From the NCBI GenBank assembly GCA_947427325.1, contig CANEHP010000039.1, positions 1-14,165 of the forward strand: DNA of 14,165 nt. The letters are read 5' to 3'. The notes below the pieces were generated by a model. It did no database searches and had not been told where the DNA came from. It was given only the letters and a program-made list of their open reading frames with translations. Positions 1 to 6,577 of this stretch are shown in pieces. The position numbers were made by a program, and so were the translations under genes. The stretch comes from an uncultured Clostridia bacterium (GTDB lineage Bacteria > Bacillota > Clostridia > Oscillospirales > Ruminococcaceae). Numbering within the stretch: the first letter of the stretch is position 1; each line of letters opens with the position of its first letter.

Positions 1-55
1 TCCTCGACAAAATTTGCTCGAAAATCCGCACACCATTCCTATGAGAACAAGTTCT
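1..55 (-). repeat. Palindromic MITE-like repeat, copy A (partial, cut by window edge)
   Basis: Read on the minus strand, this stretch starts with ACTTGTTCTCATAGGAATGG and continues with GGATTTTCGAGC and AATTTTGTCGAGGA. That matches, in order, the left end of the copies at 8693 (ACTTGTTCCCATAG, then GGTTTTCGAGC) and 14010 (CATAGGAATGG, GGATTTTCGTGC, GATTTTGCCGAGGA). Only the first third is present because the window begins inside it. It lies downstream of the small membrane-protein gene. From 56 to 176 I see no gene, only AT-rich sequence with a weak hairpin at 139-150. Confidence 0.7.
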
Positions 56-176
56 GAATTTCAGCCAACGATATTTTACAGACCGGGAAATTAAGATTAC
101 AACTGCTCGGTAAGGCGGGAAATCATTTTTGATTATATGCTTTTTAAAGCAAATGCGAGTGTGATTTCAGTTAATT

Positions 177-443
177 TCAGAGCTGTTCCTCTTTGTTTTC
201 TTCATCATCTTCATCGGCGTCGTCTTCTTCCGCCTCGTTCAATTCCTCATCGGTTATTGAAAGCGTTTCGTCTTCATCATCCCCAAAGAAATGAATAAAT
301 TCCTCATCGTCAATATATTCGTCCTCGTCGTCCTCTTCTTCTCTTTTCTTTACGATCTTATCCTTCAAAAGCATTGTGGCAACAAACGCACCGCCGAGCA
401 ACGCCAATAAGCCTACTAAAAAGCCAACTAAACCCTTATTCAT
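177..443 (-). CDS. Small membrane protein with a highly acidic cytoplasmic tail (hypothetical)
   Basis: This is an 88-residue protein that I do not recognise as a named family. Residues 5-26 form one hydrophobic helix rich in Gly, Leu and Val. A short basic stretch (KDKIVKKR, about residues 27-34) follows, then a tail made almost entirely of Asp and Glu to the end. By the positive-inside rule the basic stretch suggests that the tail is cytoplasmic. It may be an envelope-anchored protein with a disordered, metal- or protein-binding tail; that is inference. The start is well supported: an ideal AAGGAGG lies 8 nt before the ATG. The gene stands alone, with a strong promoter far upstream at 667-695, giving a leader of roughly 217 nt. 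Confidence 0.75.
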   Translation of the reverse strand: MNKGLVGFLVGLLALLGGAFVATMLLKDKIVKKREEEDDEDEYIDDEEFIHFFGDDEDETLSITDEELNEAEEDDADEDDEENKEEQL

Positions 444-666
444 GTATAAGTCCTCCTTAAATTTTTAGTCAAGTTCTGACAAAAACGCACAATACTGTCA
501 TACTGCCGCACCATCAGTTTGTACAAATTTAACGCAGAAAGAATACAGCCTGTAAACAAAGCTTGCGCAATAATGCGAAATTTGTGAAAACAAGTGCTTG
601 ACAGAGGTGTTTTGCCGCTGATTGTGCGGTATCGATTTAAATTTTTTGAAAATTTTACCTTTATTC

Positions 667-695
667 ATTATATATCATTTCTGCTCATTTTTCAA
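667..695 (-). promoter_or_regulatory. Sigma-A type promoter
   Basis: On the minus strand there is TTGAAA (690-695), exactly 17 nt, then TATAAT (667-672), close to the consensus. Transcription would begin near 660. The next gene downstream on that strand is the acidic membrane protein starting at 443, so the transcript would carry an unusually long leader. This 287-nt gap (444-730) contains no other gene that I can see. It has a small CCGC/GCGG hairpin near 614-634. Confidence 0.65.
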
Positions 696-730
696 GTGAA
701 AAAATAAATATAGCATATTAACTAAAAATT

Positions 731-1564
731 TCATAAATTTCCTGTTAAATTCATCAATACGGAAAGAGCGGCTAAAGGTGCGGTTTCGCATCTTAAAATC
801 CTTTTCCCCAAGGTTGCCGCTTCTATGCCGTTTTCTTCGGCAAAAGCCGCTTCCTCGGGTTCAAATCCGCCCTCACTGCCGATAAAAATACCTATTTTTT
901 CGGTTTCGTCCGTTATCAGCTGCGAGATTTTTTTACCTCCGCATTCATAAAAAAGTATCCCCTTTCCCTTATCTCCATATTCCTTTACCGCGCTTCTAAA
1001 ATCTGTCAAAGGAGAGATTTCGGGGATTTTTCCTCTTCCGCTTTGCTTCGCCGCCTCTTCTGCTATTTTCTGCCAGCGCAGGATTTTTTTCAATGCGCTT
1101 TTTTCATCGGGGCGGGAAACGCAGCGCTTTGACAAAAGGGGAACTATTCTTGCCGCTCCAAGCTCCGTAGCCTTTTGCACTATAAGATCCATTTTATCGC
1201 TTTTCGGCAGGCATTGGAAAAGGGTGATTTCCGCTGTGGGCTCGGCTTCGTTTTTTCTGCTGTCTATGACCTTTAGCTCCACCATATCCTTTTGGCACAG
1301 CGCAATACGGCAAAGGAAGTCATTTCCGCAGTTATCGCAAAGTATTACGGGTTCTCCCCGCTTCATTCGCAAAACCGCAGAAATATGCTTTGCGTCGTCT
1401 CCCGTGATAAAGGCTTTCTCGCCGTCGTTTTGTCCGAAAAAGCGGGGATAGCGCCAACGTTCGTTTTTGTCCTCGGCTGTTTCCTCGGAAATAGTTTTTT
1501 CCGCATACTTAAGGCTGTCAGTTGATTCCGTATTTTTCGCCCCCTTTAAAAAGCTGCAATACAA
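731..1564 (-). CDS. rsmE: 16S rRNA (uracil(1498)-N(3))-methyltransferase RsmE
   Basis: RsmE uses SAM to methylate N3 of U1498 in 16S rRNA on the 30S subunit. The order of motifs fits the family: PRFF at the start of the PUA-like domain, HISAVLRMKRGE, LPKSDKMDLIVQKATELG, then the SPOUT knot with GSEGGF and the signature LGKRILRCETAP near the C-terminus. The 277 residues exceed the usual 240-255 because about 38 residues precede PRFF. The only standard start in frame is TTG at 1564; a stop lies two codons further upstream. AGGGG sits 11 nt before this TTG. No ATG, GTG or other TTG occurs before PRFF; ATT at 1492 is the only other, unusual, candidate. The gene overlaps the end of recG by 47 nt, so the two are probably cotranscribed and translationally coupled. 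Confidence 0.93.
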   Translation of the reverse strand: MYCSFLKGAKNTESTDSLKYAEKTISEETAEDKNERWRYPRFFGQNDGEKAFITGDDAKHISAVLRMKRGEPVILCDNCGNDFLCRIALCQKDMVELKVIDSRKNEAEPTAEITLFQCLPKSDKMDLIVQKATELGAARIVPLLSKRCVSRPDEKSALKKILRWQKIAEEAAKQSGRGKIPEISPLTDFRSAVKEYGDKGKGILFYECGGKKISQLITDETEKIGIFIGSEGGFEPEEAAFAEENGIEAATLGKRILRCETAPLAALSVLMNLTGNL

Positions 1565-3548
1565 GCTGTCTTAATCCCCTGTTTTTTTCGAGGGACAGAT
1601 TTTCGTCCTCCCCCAATATTTCCGAAGAATATTTCTGCGCAAGATACACAATGTCGATATCTCTTGTCATATTGGCAATTTTAAGTGGCGGAAGTCCATG
1701 CTGCGCCGCACCGAAAAAATCTCCCGGACCTCTCAGCTCCAAGTCCCTGTTGGCTATTTTAAAGCCGTCGCAGGTTTCCACCATAGTTTCGACTCTCGAT
1801 TTCGTGTATTCGTTTTTGCTGTCGGTAACAAGAATACAGTGGGACTGCACATTTCCCCTTCCCACACGCCCTCTTAGCTGGTGCAGCTGGGAAAGCCCGA
1901 ACTGCTCGGCGTTTTCTATTATCATAACAACGGCGTTGGGCACGTCCACTCCCACTTCAACCACCGTAGTTGCCACCAGAACGCTTATGCGGTTATCCTT
2001 AAAATCCGACATAACCTTATCCTTATCCGCCTGCTTCATTCTTCCGTGAAGCAGTCCCATGGAAACGCCCTTTAGCGCACCGTTTTGGAGAGTTTCAAAG
2101 TATTTTGCCGCAGCCGCCTTATCGGTTACGCCCTCCTCTATCAGCGGGCAGACTATATACGCCTGATAGCCCTCCCTGACATATTTTAATATGAAATTAT
2201 AAAGCCGCCTGTGATAGCTGCTGTTTACTCCGTAGGTCTTTATGGGAAGCCTGCCCTTAGGCATTTCGTTAAGGACGGAAATATCCAAGTCCGCATATAT
2301 CATAAGAGCGAGAGTTCGGGGTATGGGGGTGGCGGACATTACAAGGCTGTGAGGATTTTCTCCCTTTGCCTGAAGCTTTGAGCGCTGGGCAACGCCGAAG
2401 CGGTGCTGCTCGTCCGTTACCGATAAAGCAAGGTTGGCGAAAACCACGGATTTTTGTATAAGAGCGTGAGTACCCACCGCAACCTGCGCTTCTCCGCTTT
2501 CTATGCGCTTTTTCGCTTCTCTTTTTTCTTTTTCGCTCATGGACCCCGTAAGCAGCTCAACGGTTACCCCTAAAGGCTCTAAAAACTTTGATAAAGTGTC
2601 TCTGTGCTGCTTTGCCAATATTTCCGTAGGCGCCATTAGGGTGCTTTGATATCCGTTTTTTGCAGCAAAGTAAATTACCGCCGCCGCCACCAAGGTTTTT
2701 CCGCTGCCCACATCGCCCTGTAAAAGTCTGTTCATGGGCAGATCGCCGCACATATCCGCTATACATTCCTTAATGGCTGTTTTTTGAGCGTTTGTGGGCT
2801 GAAAGGGCAGCGCTTCAAAAAAATCCTTTATCTGCACCTTTTCCATTTTTATGCCGTTTGCCCTGCGCTTTTTCTTTCCCAAAAGAGACAAGCCCAGCTG
2901 CAATACCAAAAGCTCCTCGAAGGCAAGCCTTTTCTGAGCTTCAAGAAAAGAGTCAATGCTTTTGGGGAAATGAATATTGTTTACCGCTTCCTTTAAGGGC
3001 GGAAGATGCTCTCTTTCCCTTATATAATCGGGCAGCAGATCCTCAAAATCCGCCTTTTCAAGAGCAGCGCCGATATTTGCCGAAACAATGTTATTGGAAA
3101 GCCCTTTGGTAAGAGAATATTTAGGAGTGATAACATTTTTTGCGGATTCGGGAATAAAAAGGGGAGAAGCCGCTTCTTTTTTTGCAAAATCACAGGTGAC
3201 TCTTCCGTAAAAAAGGTATGTTTCCTTTTCCACCAGCTTATCGAAGCTGAATTGACTGTTAAAAAACGTCAGAAGCATTTCGTCTGTGCCGTCGCTTACA
3301 GCGGCATGATAAACCGTAATTTTGCCGCTGAAATAGGGCTTTAGCTTTTTGGTAACAGTGCCTTTAAATACGCAGGTTTCGCCGTTTTCTATATCCTTTA
3401 TGGGTATTGGACCGCTGTAATCGACATAGTCCCTGGGGTAATAGGTTATCAGCTCTTCAAGGGAGTTTATGCCAAGCTTTCTGTACAGCCCGGCTCTTTT
3501 TTCGCCTATTCCCTTTAAATATGTTATTTCACAATTATTTTTGATCAT
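1518..3548 (-). CDS. recG: ATP-dependent DNA helicase RecG
   Basis: RecG is a double-stranded DNA translocase that reverses stalled replication forks and processes branched recombination intermediates. At 676 residues it is full length for the family. The N-terminal wedge/OB domain (roughly residues 50-150) precedes helicase domain 1, with Walker A GDVGSGKT near residue 278 and the Walker B box DEQHRFG near 380 (a DExH box). SATPIPRTLAL follows, then helicase domain 2 with the arginine-finger motif LHQLRGRVGRG near 560. The C-terminal TRG region includes RDLELRGPGDFFG. The ATG at 3548 has only a weak ribosome binding site (an AGAGAAAA-like purine run). rsmE begins inside its 3' end. Repeat copy B starts 31 bp upstream, so its promoter may lie inside that element. 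Confidence 0.97.
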   Translation of the reverse strand: MIKNNCEITYLKGIGEKRAGLYRKLGINSLEELITYYPRDYVDYSGPIPIKDIENGETCVFKGTVTKKLKPYFSGKITVYHAAVSDGTDEMLLTFFNSQFSFDKLVEKETYLFYGRVTCDFAKKEAASPLFIPESAKNVITPKYSLTKGLSNNIVSANIGAALEKADFEDLLPDYIREREHLPPLKEAVNNIHFPKSIDSFLEAQKRLAFEELLVLQLGLSLLGKKKRRANGIKMEKVQIKDFFEALPFQPTNAQKTAIKECIADMCGDLPMNRLLQGDVGSGKTLVAAAVIYFAAKNGYQSTLMAPTEILAKQHRDTLSKFLEPLGVTVELLTGSMSEKEKREAKKRIESGEAQVAVGTHALIQKSVVFANLALSVTDEQHRFGVAQRSKLQAKGENPHSLVMSATPIPRTLALMIYADLDISVLNEMPKGRLPIKTYGVNSSYHRRLYNFILKYVREGYQAYIVCPLIEEGVTDKAAAAKYFETLQNGALKGVSMGLLHGRMKQADKDKVMSDFKDNRISVLVATTVVEVGVDVPNAVVMIIENAEQFGLSQLHQLRGRVGRGNVQSHCILVTDSKNEYTKSRVETMVETCDGFKIANRDLELRGPGDFFGAAQHGLPPLKIANMTRDIDIVYLAQKYSSEILGEDENLSLEKNRGLRQLVLQLFKGGEKYGIN

Positions 3549-3578
3549 TCTTATTTTCTCTGATTTATTTTTCCTTTA

Positions 3579-3815
3579 TTAGAGCGTGTTCACATAAAGC
3601 TCAGCATGCATCTTTTCGGCAAATTTTGCCGCCTGCTTCGTTTCGTCATTTGCTTTGATGCCGACGCCTCCTTGCGCCGGCTTTGGGCAAATGACTGAAC
3701 ACATCGTGTGTTAAAATTTCTTGAAATATGACGATATTCCTGCAAAATTTTGCCTTGCAGGCAACAGAATTATACACGAAAATCTGCATACTGATTTTAT
3801 GTGAACACGCTCTAA
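3579..3815 (-). repeat. Palindromic MITE-like repeat, copy B, with perfect 20-bp terminal inverted repeats
   Basis: The two ends, TTAGAGCGTGTTCACATAAA (3579-3598) and its exact reverse complement (3796-3815), bound a 237-bp element with no open reading frame of note. Read on the minus strand its interior carries the same blocks as the copies at 8693 and 14010: GATTTTCGTG, AAGGCAAAATTTTGCAGG, CAAGAAATTTTAAC, CAGTCAT and CGGCAAAATTTGCCGAAAAG. It is longer than the other copies because it contains an extra nested hairpin at 3645-3695 (GTCATTTGC paired with GCAAATGAC, and an inner GCCGACGC/GCGCCGGC stem). It fills most of the gap between recG and the acetyltransferase gene. No target-site duplication is obvious. 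Confidence 0.85.
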
Positions 3816-3861
3816 CCTTTCAATATACAAGGCTGTAAGTCAGCCGCCGCAGAGCAAAGCC

Positions 3862-4386
3862 TTAATCTAAATCCATAATATAAAAATTTGCGTTAAAAAC
3901 CTGCCCGTCACAGCCGGTATATGTACCTTTACGGTCAAATTTCATTCCGATTTTCTCCATAACTCTGCCGCTGTAAATATTTTCCACCGCATGCCACGCT
4001 ATAAAACGCTTTATTCCTTTTGCCTTTAAAAAGTCCACGACAGCCCTTGCGGCTTCGGTGGCATAGCCCTTGTGCCAATAATCGTAAGCAAAGTTATAGC
4101 CTATGCTCCATCGGTCATATTCGGACCTATAGTATGCGCCGCCGCTGCCGATAAGCTTTCCTGTTTCCTTTAACTGAAAGCCTGCTTCAAAAACATTTTC
4201 GTTATCTGCATCTGCGGCAACGGATTCAAGCCACTGCCTTGTAACCTCGGCGCATTTATGAGTTGTGTAAGTCAAATATTTTGTTACCCTCGGATCGGAT
4301 GTCCAAGTGTTAAAAATATGCTCCGCATCGGCAATTTCCAAGGGTCTTAAAATCAGTCTTTCCGTTTCTGTATGTGAATATCTCAT
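3862..4386 (-). CDS. GNAT family N-acetyltransferase, RimJ/RimL type
   Basis: The protein has 174 residues. This family transfers an acetyl group from acetyl-CoA to an amine, often a protein N-terminus or a small molecule; the substrate here cannot be told from sequence. It opens with the typical TERLILRPL (residues 7-15). Near the middle is GYNFAYDYWHKGYATEAARA, which contains the acetyl-CoA pyrophosphate loop. The family-typical ENIYSGRVMEKIGM follows. The start at 4386 is chosen because AGGAG lies 5 nt upstream and the N-terminus then matches the family. The frame stays open to a TTG at 4443, but that extension would run back over the promoter. The gene is monocistronic, between repeat B and its own promoter. 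Confidence 0.9.
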   Translation of the reverse strand: MRYSHTETERLILRPLEIADAEHIFNTWTSDPRVTKYLTYTTHKCAEVTRQWLESVAADADNENVFEAGFQLKETGKLIGSGGAYYRSEYDRWSIGYNFAYDYWHKGYATEAARAVVDFLKAKGIKRFIAWHAVENIYSGRVMEKIGMKFDRKGTYTGCDGQVFNANFYIMDLD

Positions 4387-4414
4387 TTTTTCTCCTATGA
4401 AATCTTTTTTATTC

Positions 4415-4443
4415 AGTATAGCATAAACGGGAAAATAAAACAA
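4415..4443 (-). promoter_or_regulatory. Sigma-A promoter of the acetyltransferase gene
   Basis: On the minus strand TTGTTT (4438-4443) is followed after 17 nt by TATACT (4415-4420). A TGC just before the -10 makes it an extended -10 promoter. The start of transcription would be near 4408, leaving a short leader that contains the AGGAG site of the gene starting at 4386. An 18-bp inverted repeat (4451-4497) lies just upstream of the -35 and could act on this promoter or insulate it. Confidence 0.6.
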
Positions 4444-4450
4444 GATATGA

Positions 4451-4497
4451 TCAGCTTGTCGAAAAACTCTGAAATCTGTAGTTTTTCGACAAGCTGA
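4451..4497. repeat. Perfect 18-bp inverted repeat (long hairpin)
   Basis: TCAGCTTGTCGAAAAACT (4451-4468) is followed after an 11-nt loop by its exact reverse complement (4480-4497). There is no T-tract on either side, so it is not a classic intrinsic terminator. It could be a transcription end or mRNA-stabilising hairpin downstream of the HAD gene, an operator, or a dispersed repeat. A diverged single arm recurs at 9827-9845. The remaining 4525-4682 is non-coding and I see nothing else definite in it. Confidence 0.75.
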
Positions 4498-4501
4498 CGC
4501 A

Positions 4502-4524
4502 GATTTTCGGCGAAGCCGAAAATC
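4502..4524. repeat. Perfect 10-bp stem hairpin next to the 18-bp inverted repeat
   Basis: GATTTTCGGC (4502-4511), loop GAA, then GCCGAAAATC (4515-4524) form a stable stem that is symmetric on both strands. It sits 4 nt from the larger inverted repeat, so the pair forms a two-hairpin structure between two minus-strand genes. On the minus strand it would be transcribed after the HAD gene. Confidence 0.6.
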
Positions 4525-4682
4525 AAAAATCGGGTTTAAGCCTTGATTTTAGGGCTGTTATCTCAACTTGGGGGGCTGTAAAAAAATTGACAGTTAACAG
4601 TTATCGCTTTTCCTTTTTTAGTAATAAAACGAGTTCGTAATATGCGCGGCAAAGTTCGGAATTTAATTGAATTTTCCCAAAA

Positions 4683-4699
4683 GCAACCTCTTCTGTTGC
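4683..4699 (-). terminator. Weak intrinsic terminator candidate after the HAD gene
   Basis: On the minus strand GCAAC, a 7-nt loop, then GTTGC are followed by TTTT, 11 nt after the stop codon of the HAD gene. The stem is only 5 bp, so efficiency is doubtful. Confidence 0.35.
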
Positions 4700-4709
4700 A
4701 CAATTTTGG

Positions 4710-5429
4710 TCATTCATCTAACCGCAGCCTTAATTCACCCCAATCGGTTATTGTTAAAATATTTCTATCTTCTGTATACGGCAAATCAATAGCTCCTATG
4801 TACCATATCGGTAACATTCCTGCATTTAAGGAACCTTTTACATCACATTCATACTGATCCCCAATATACCAAACTTCATTTGCATGTAGTTCGGCTTTTT
4901 CCAAAGCCAAATCAAATATTCGTTTATTTGGCTTACGGAACATAAAATTACTTGATGTAATAATGAATTCAAAAGTATTTTTCGGAAGCAGTCTGTTGAT
5001 ACGTTCTTTAACAACAGAGGGGGCATAGGAAATATTGCTGATTACGCCTGTACGAATATCCTTACTCTTCAAATATTCCAAAAAATCTTCTATACCCTCT
5101 GTAGGCATTCCGGGTGCAGCGGCATTCCAAAATACCGTATCTATTTCAGAATTGCTCAATGCGATCTCTATTCCCTGCGATTCATAAAGATATGGCGTAA
5201 ACATTGTATTGGGTATTTCTATCTGAAATAAATGCCTTTTCTCAGAATCAAATCTTCCAAACTCCCTATTGATTTCATTTGCTTTAGCCTGCACCTGCTC
5301 TGCCGACAAATGATATTTATTTTTTGTGGCATACTGTAAAACAGCCTCCGTTCCTTTTACTCCATCAAATTTCTGTTCCGCAATAAGTGTTTGACCATAA
5401 TCAAACAAGATCATTTTAGGCATTTTCAT
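4710..5429 (-). CDS. HAD superfamily hydrolase-like protein with an altered catalytic motif
   Basis: The protein has 239 residues and a haloacid dehalogenase fold with a helical cap at about residues 20-105. Motif I is FDYGQTL, with the nucleophile Asp10, but the usual second aspartate (DxDxT) is Gly12. Motif II is VISN (Ser131), motif III is RKPNKRIF (Lys166), and motif IV is GDQYECD (Asp191, Asp196). Loss of the motif I acid/base residue argues against ordinary phosphatase chemistry; it may act on another substrate, be slow, or be non-catalytic. AGAGG lies 8 nt before the ATG at 5429; an ATG two codons later is possible. The gene directly follows the methyltransferase remnant, whose shifted reading frame runs in frame into it, suggesting that a deletion joined them. 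Substrate unknown. Confidence 0.85.
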   Translation of the reverse strand: MKMPKMILFDYGQTLIAEQKFDGVKGTEAVLQYATKNKYHLSAEQVQAKANEINREFGRFDSEKRHLFQIEIPNTMFTPYLYESQGIEIALSNSEIDTVFWNAAAPGMPTEGIEDFLEYLKSKDIRTGVISNISYAPSVVKERINRLLPKNTFEFIITSSNFMFRKPNKRIFDLALEKAELHANEVWYIGDQYECDVKGSLNAGMLPIWYIGAIDLPYTEDRNILTITDWGELRLRLDE

Positions 5430-5440
5430 ATAATTTACCT

Positions 5441-5764
5441 CTACATTTTTCCGAAACCATAGATTACGAGCATCACCTTTTTGGATAGATACTTTGCCTT
5501 GTGCATTAGCATATTCAAAATCAACCTTTTCTTTACAACTTCTTTACAACGTTTAAGTGCATCATCATTGCAATCAACACCAATAATGTTGCGGTTCAGA
5601 AGCTTAGCTTCAACAAGTGTGGTTTCGCCGCCTGCAAATTGATCAAGAACTAAATCGCCCTCTTGAGAATAACGAAGAATAATGTTTCTTGGGATATAGG
5701 GGGACCGGTTTCCTCGCCATTTCGCTTCATGCGTCACCAAATATTTATCAAGAAATAGAAACAT
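5441..5764 (-). pseudogene. Broken DNA methyltransferase (N-4/N-6 adenine/cytosine type), N-terminal fragment
   Basis: The intact part (107 codons) has the SAM-binding motif VLDQFAGGETT (Asp41) and GVDCND (Asp64) of DNA methylases in which the SAM-binding half comes first. GGE replaces the usual GGG or GSG. No catalytic [DNST]PP[YFW] motif is present. The frame breaks at an exact 11-bp tandem duplication (TTCTTTACAAC at 5529-5539 and 5540-5550, plus strand). Removing one copy restores a reading CKEKVDFEYANAQGKV, then KGDARNL, which fits the family. Homology seems to stop near 5458, about 30 bp before the HAD gene. The gene therefore has both a frameshift and a 3' deletion, and the product should be inactive. 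The start at 5764 has no clear ribosome binding site. It lies 45 bp after dpnC. Sequence specificity cannot be judged. Confidence 0.8.
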
Positions 5765-5809
5765 TGCATAATTATAGTCTCATGTACAAATCAAAAAAAC
5801 CTTATAAGT

Positions 5810-6577
5810 CTATATAATTTTTCTATATTTACCATTACCTAAAAATTCTATAAGTCCTTTGTTTCTTAATATTTGAAGTTGTTGACGAATTTTTGCTTCT
5901 ACATTATGATTGCAAGGATGCTTTTTCTGTAACCAATCAACAAAAGAATACATATCTTTAAGTACAAACTCAAAATCTTTAATTTTATTTACGCAGCTCA
6001 AAACATCTATTAACCAACCTCTGTTTTCGATATTATTAATTTGCAGCGCTTTTATTTTATTATATTCCTGTACGATATTATTAGCTGTTCTTACATCTCC
6101 GTTGTTAATAATTTTAATTTGACCTTGATTCAGAATTTCACTGTATAAAATATTACAACCAACCCAGCCAGATCTTCGTGCAGTATAAGGCAGGGGCTTA
6201 CGTTTTTGGATAACGGAATCAACAAAAAAGAATTTTGGAATCAATACTAAATCAGTTACCATAAAAGCATTGTTATATTGCAAAACGAACAGGTTAGGAT
6301 TGGTTATACTGTTTATTCGTTCAATCATTGTGGGATACGAACCGTCTGCAATTTTCTTTCCGAATTTTCCTTTTTTACTTTTTAGCTCGAATATTTCTCC
6401 ACAATTTCCACAAAACAAATCCGCAACAGGCATATTGTTATCAAGATTGCTGATATGTTCGTTCCCGCAAATTGGACAAAACATATTTTTCCCCACCCAG
6501 TTTTCACTCATTATGCGTATTTTTTGTGAATTACTTTTATAATTGCTGGCTAACAATTCATCAAAATATAAATTCAT
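5810..6577 (-). CDS. dpnC: Type IIM restriction endonuclease DpnI (cuts G-m6A-TC)
   Basis: DpnI cleaves DNA only where adenine in GATC is methylated, so it attacks Dam-methylated foreign DNA. The 255 residues match the pneumococcal enzyme (254) closely in memory: YKSNSQK, ENWV, CPICGN, then PVAD (Asp53), ELKSKKG (Glu64, Lys66), YTARRSGWVGCNI, and IRQQLQILRNKGLIEF at the end. Asp53, Glu64 and Lys66 form the PD-(D/E)XK active site. Cys34, Cys37, Cys56 and Cys59 form the zinc site. The last 70 or so residues are the winged-helix domain, which also reads the methylated site. The ATG overlaps the stop of dpnD as TAATG, which indicates translational coupling. The region is more AT-rich than its neighbours, which fits horizontal gain. 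No catalytic residue is missing, so it is probably active. Confidence 0.96.
   Translation of the reverse strand: MNLYFDELLASNYKSNSQKIRIMSENWVGKNMFCPICGNEHISNLDNNMPVADLFCGNCGEIFELKSKKGKFGKKIADGSYPTMIERINSITNPNLFVLQYNNAFMVTDLVLIPKFFFVDSVIQKRKPLPYTARRSGWVGCNILYSEILNQGQIKIINNGDVRTANNIVQEYNKIKALQINNIENRGWLIDVLSCVNKIKDFEFVLKDMYSFVDWLQKKHPCNHNVEAKIRQQLQILRNKGLIEFLGNGKYRKII

Noticed and set aside
1224..2075. Several plus-strand open frames opposite rsmE and recG
   Set aside because: They are antisense to two clearly recognised genes, show no family features and lack ribosome binding sites.
4387..4443. Longer acetyltransferase starting at TTG 4443
   Set aside because: The extension overlaps the promoter, and the internal ATG has a good AGGAG site and the family-typical N-terminus.
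4642..4857. 71-codon plus-strand frame over the 3' end of the HAD gene
   Set aside because: It is largely antisense to the HAD coding region, with no ribosome binding site and no recognisable features.
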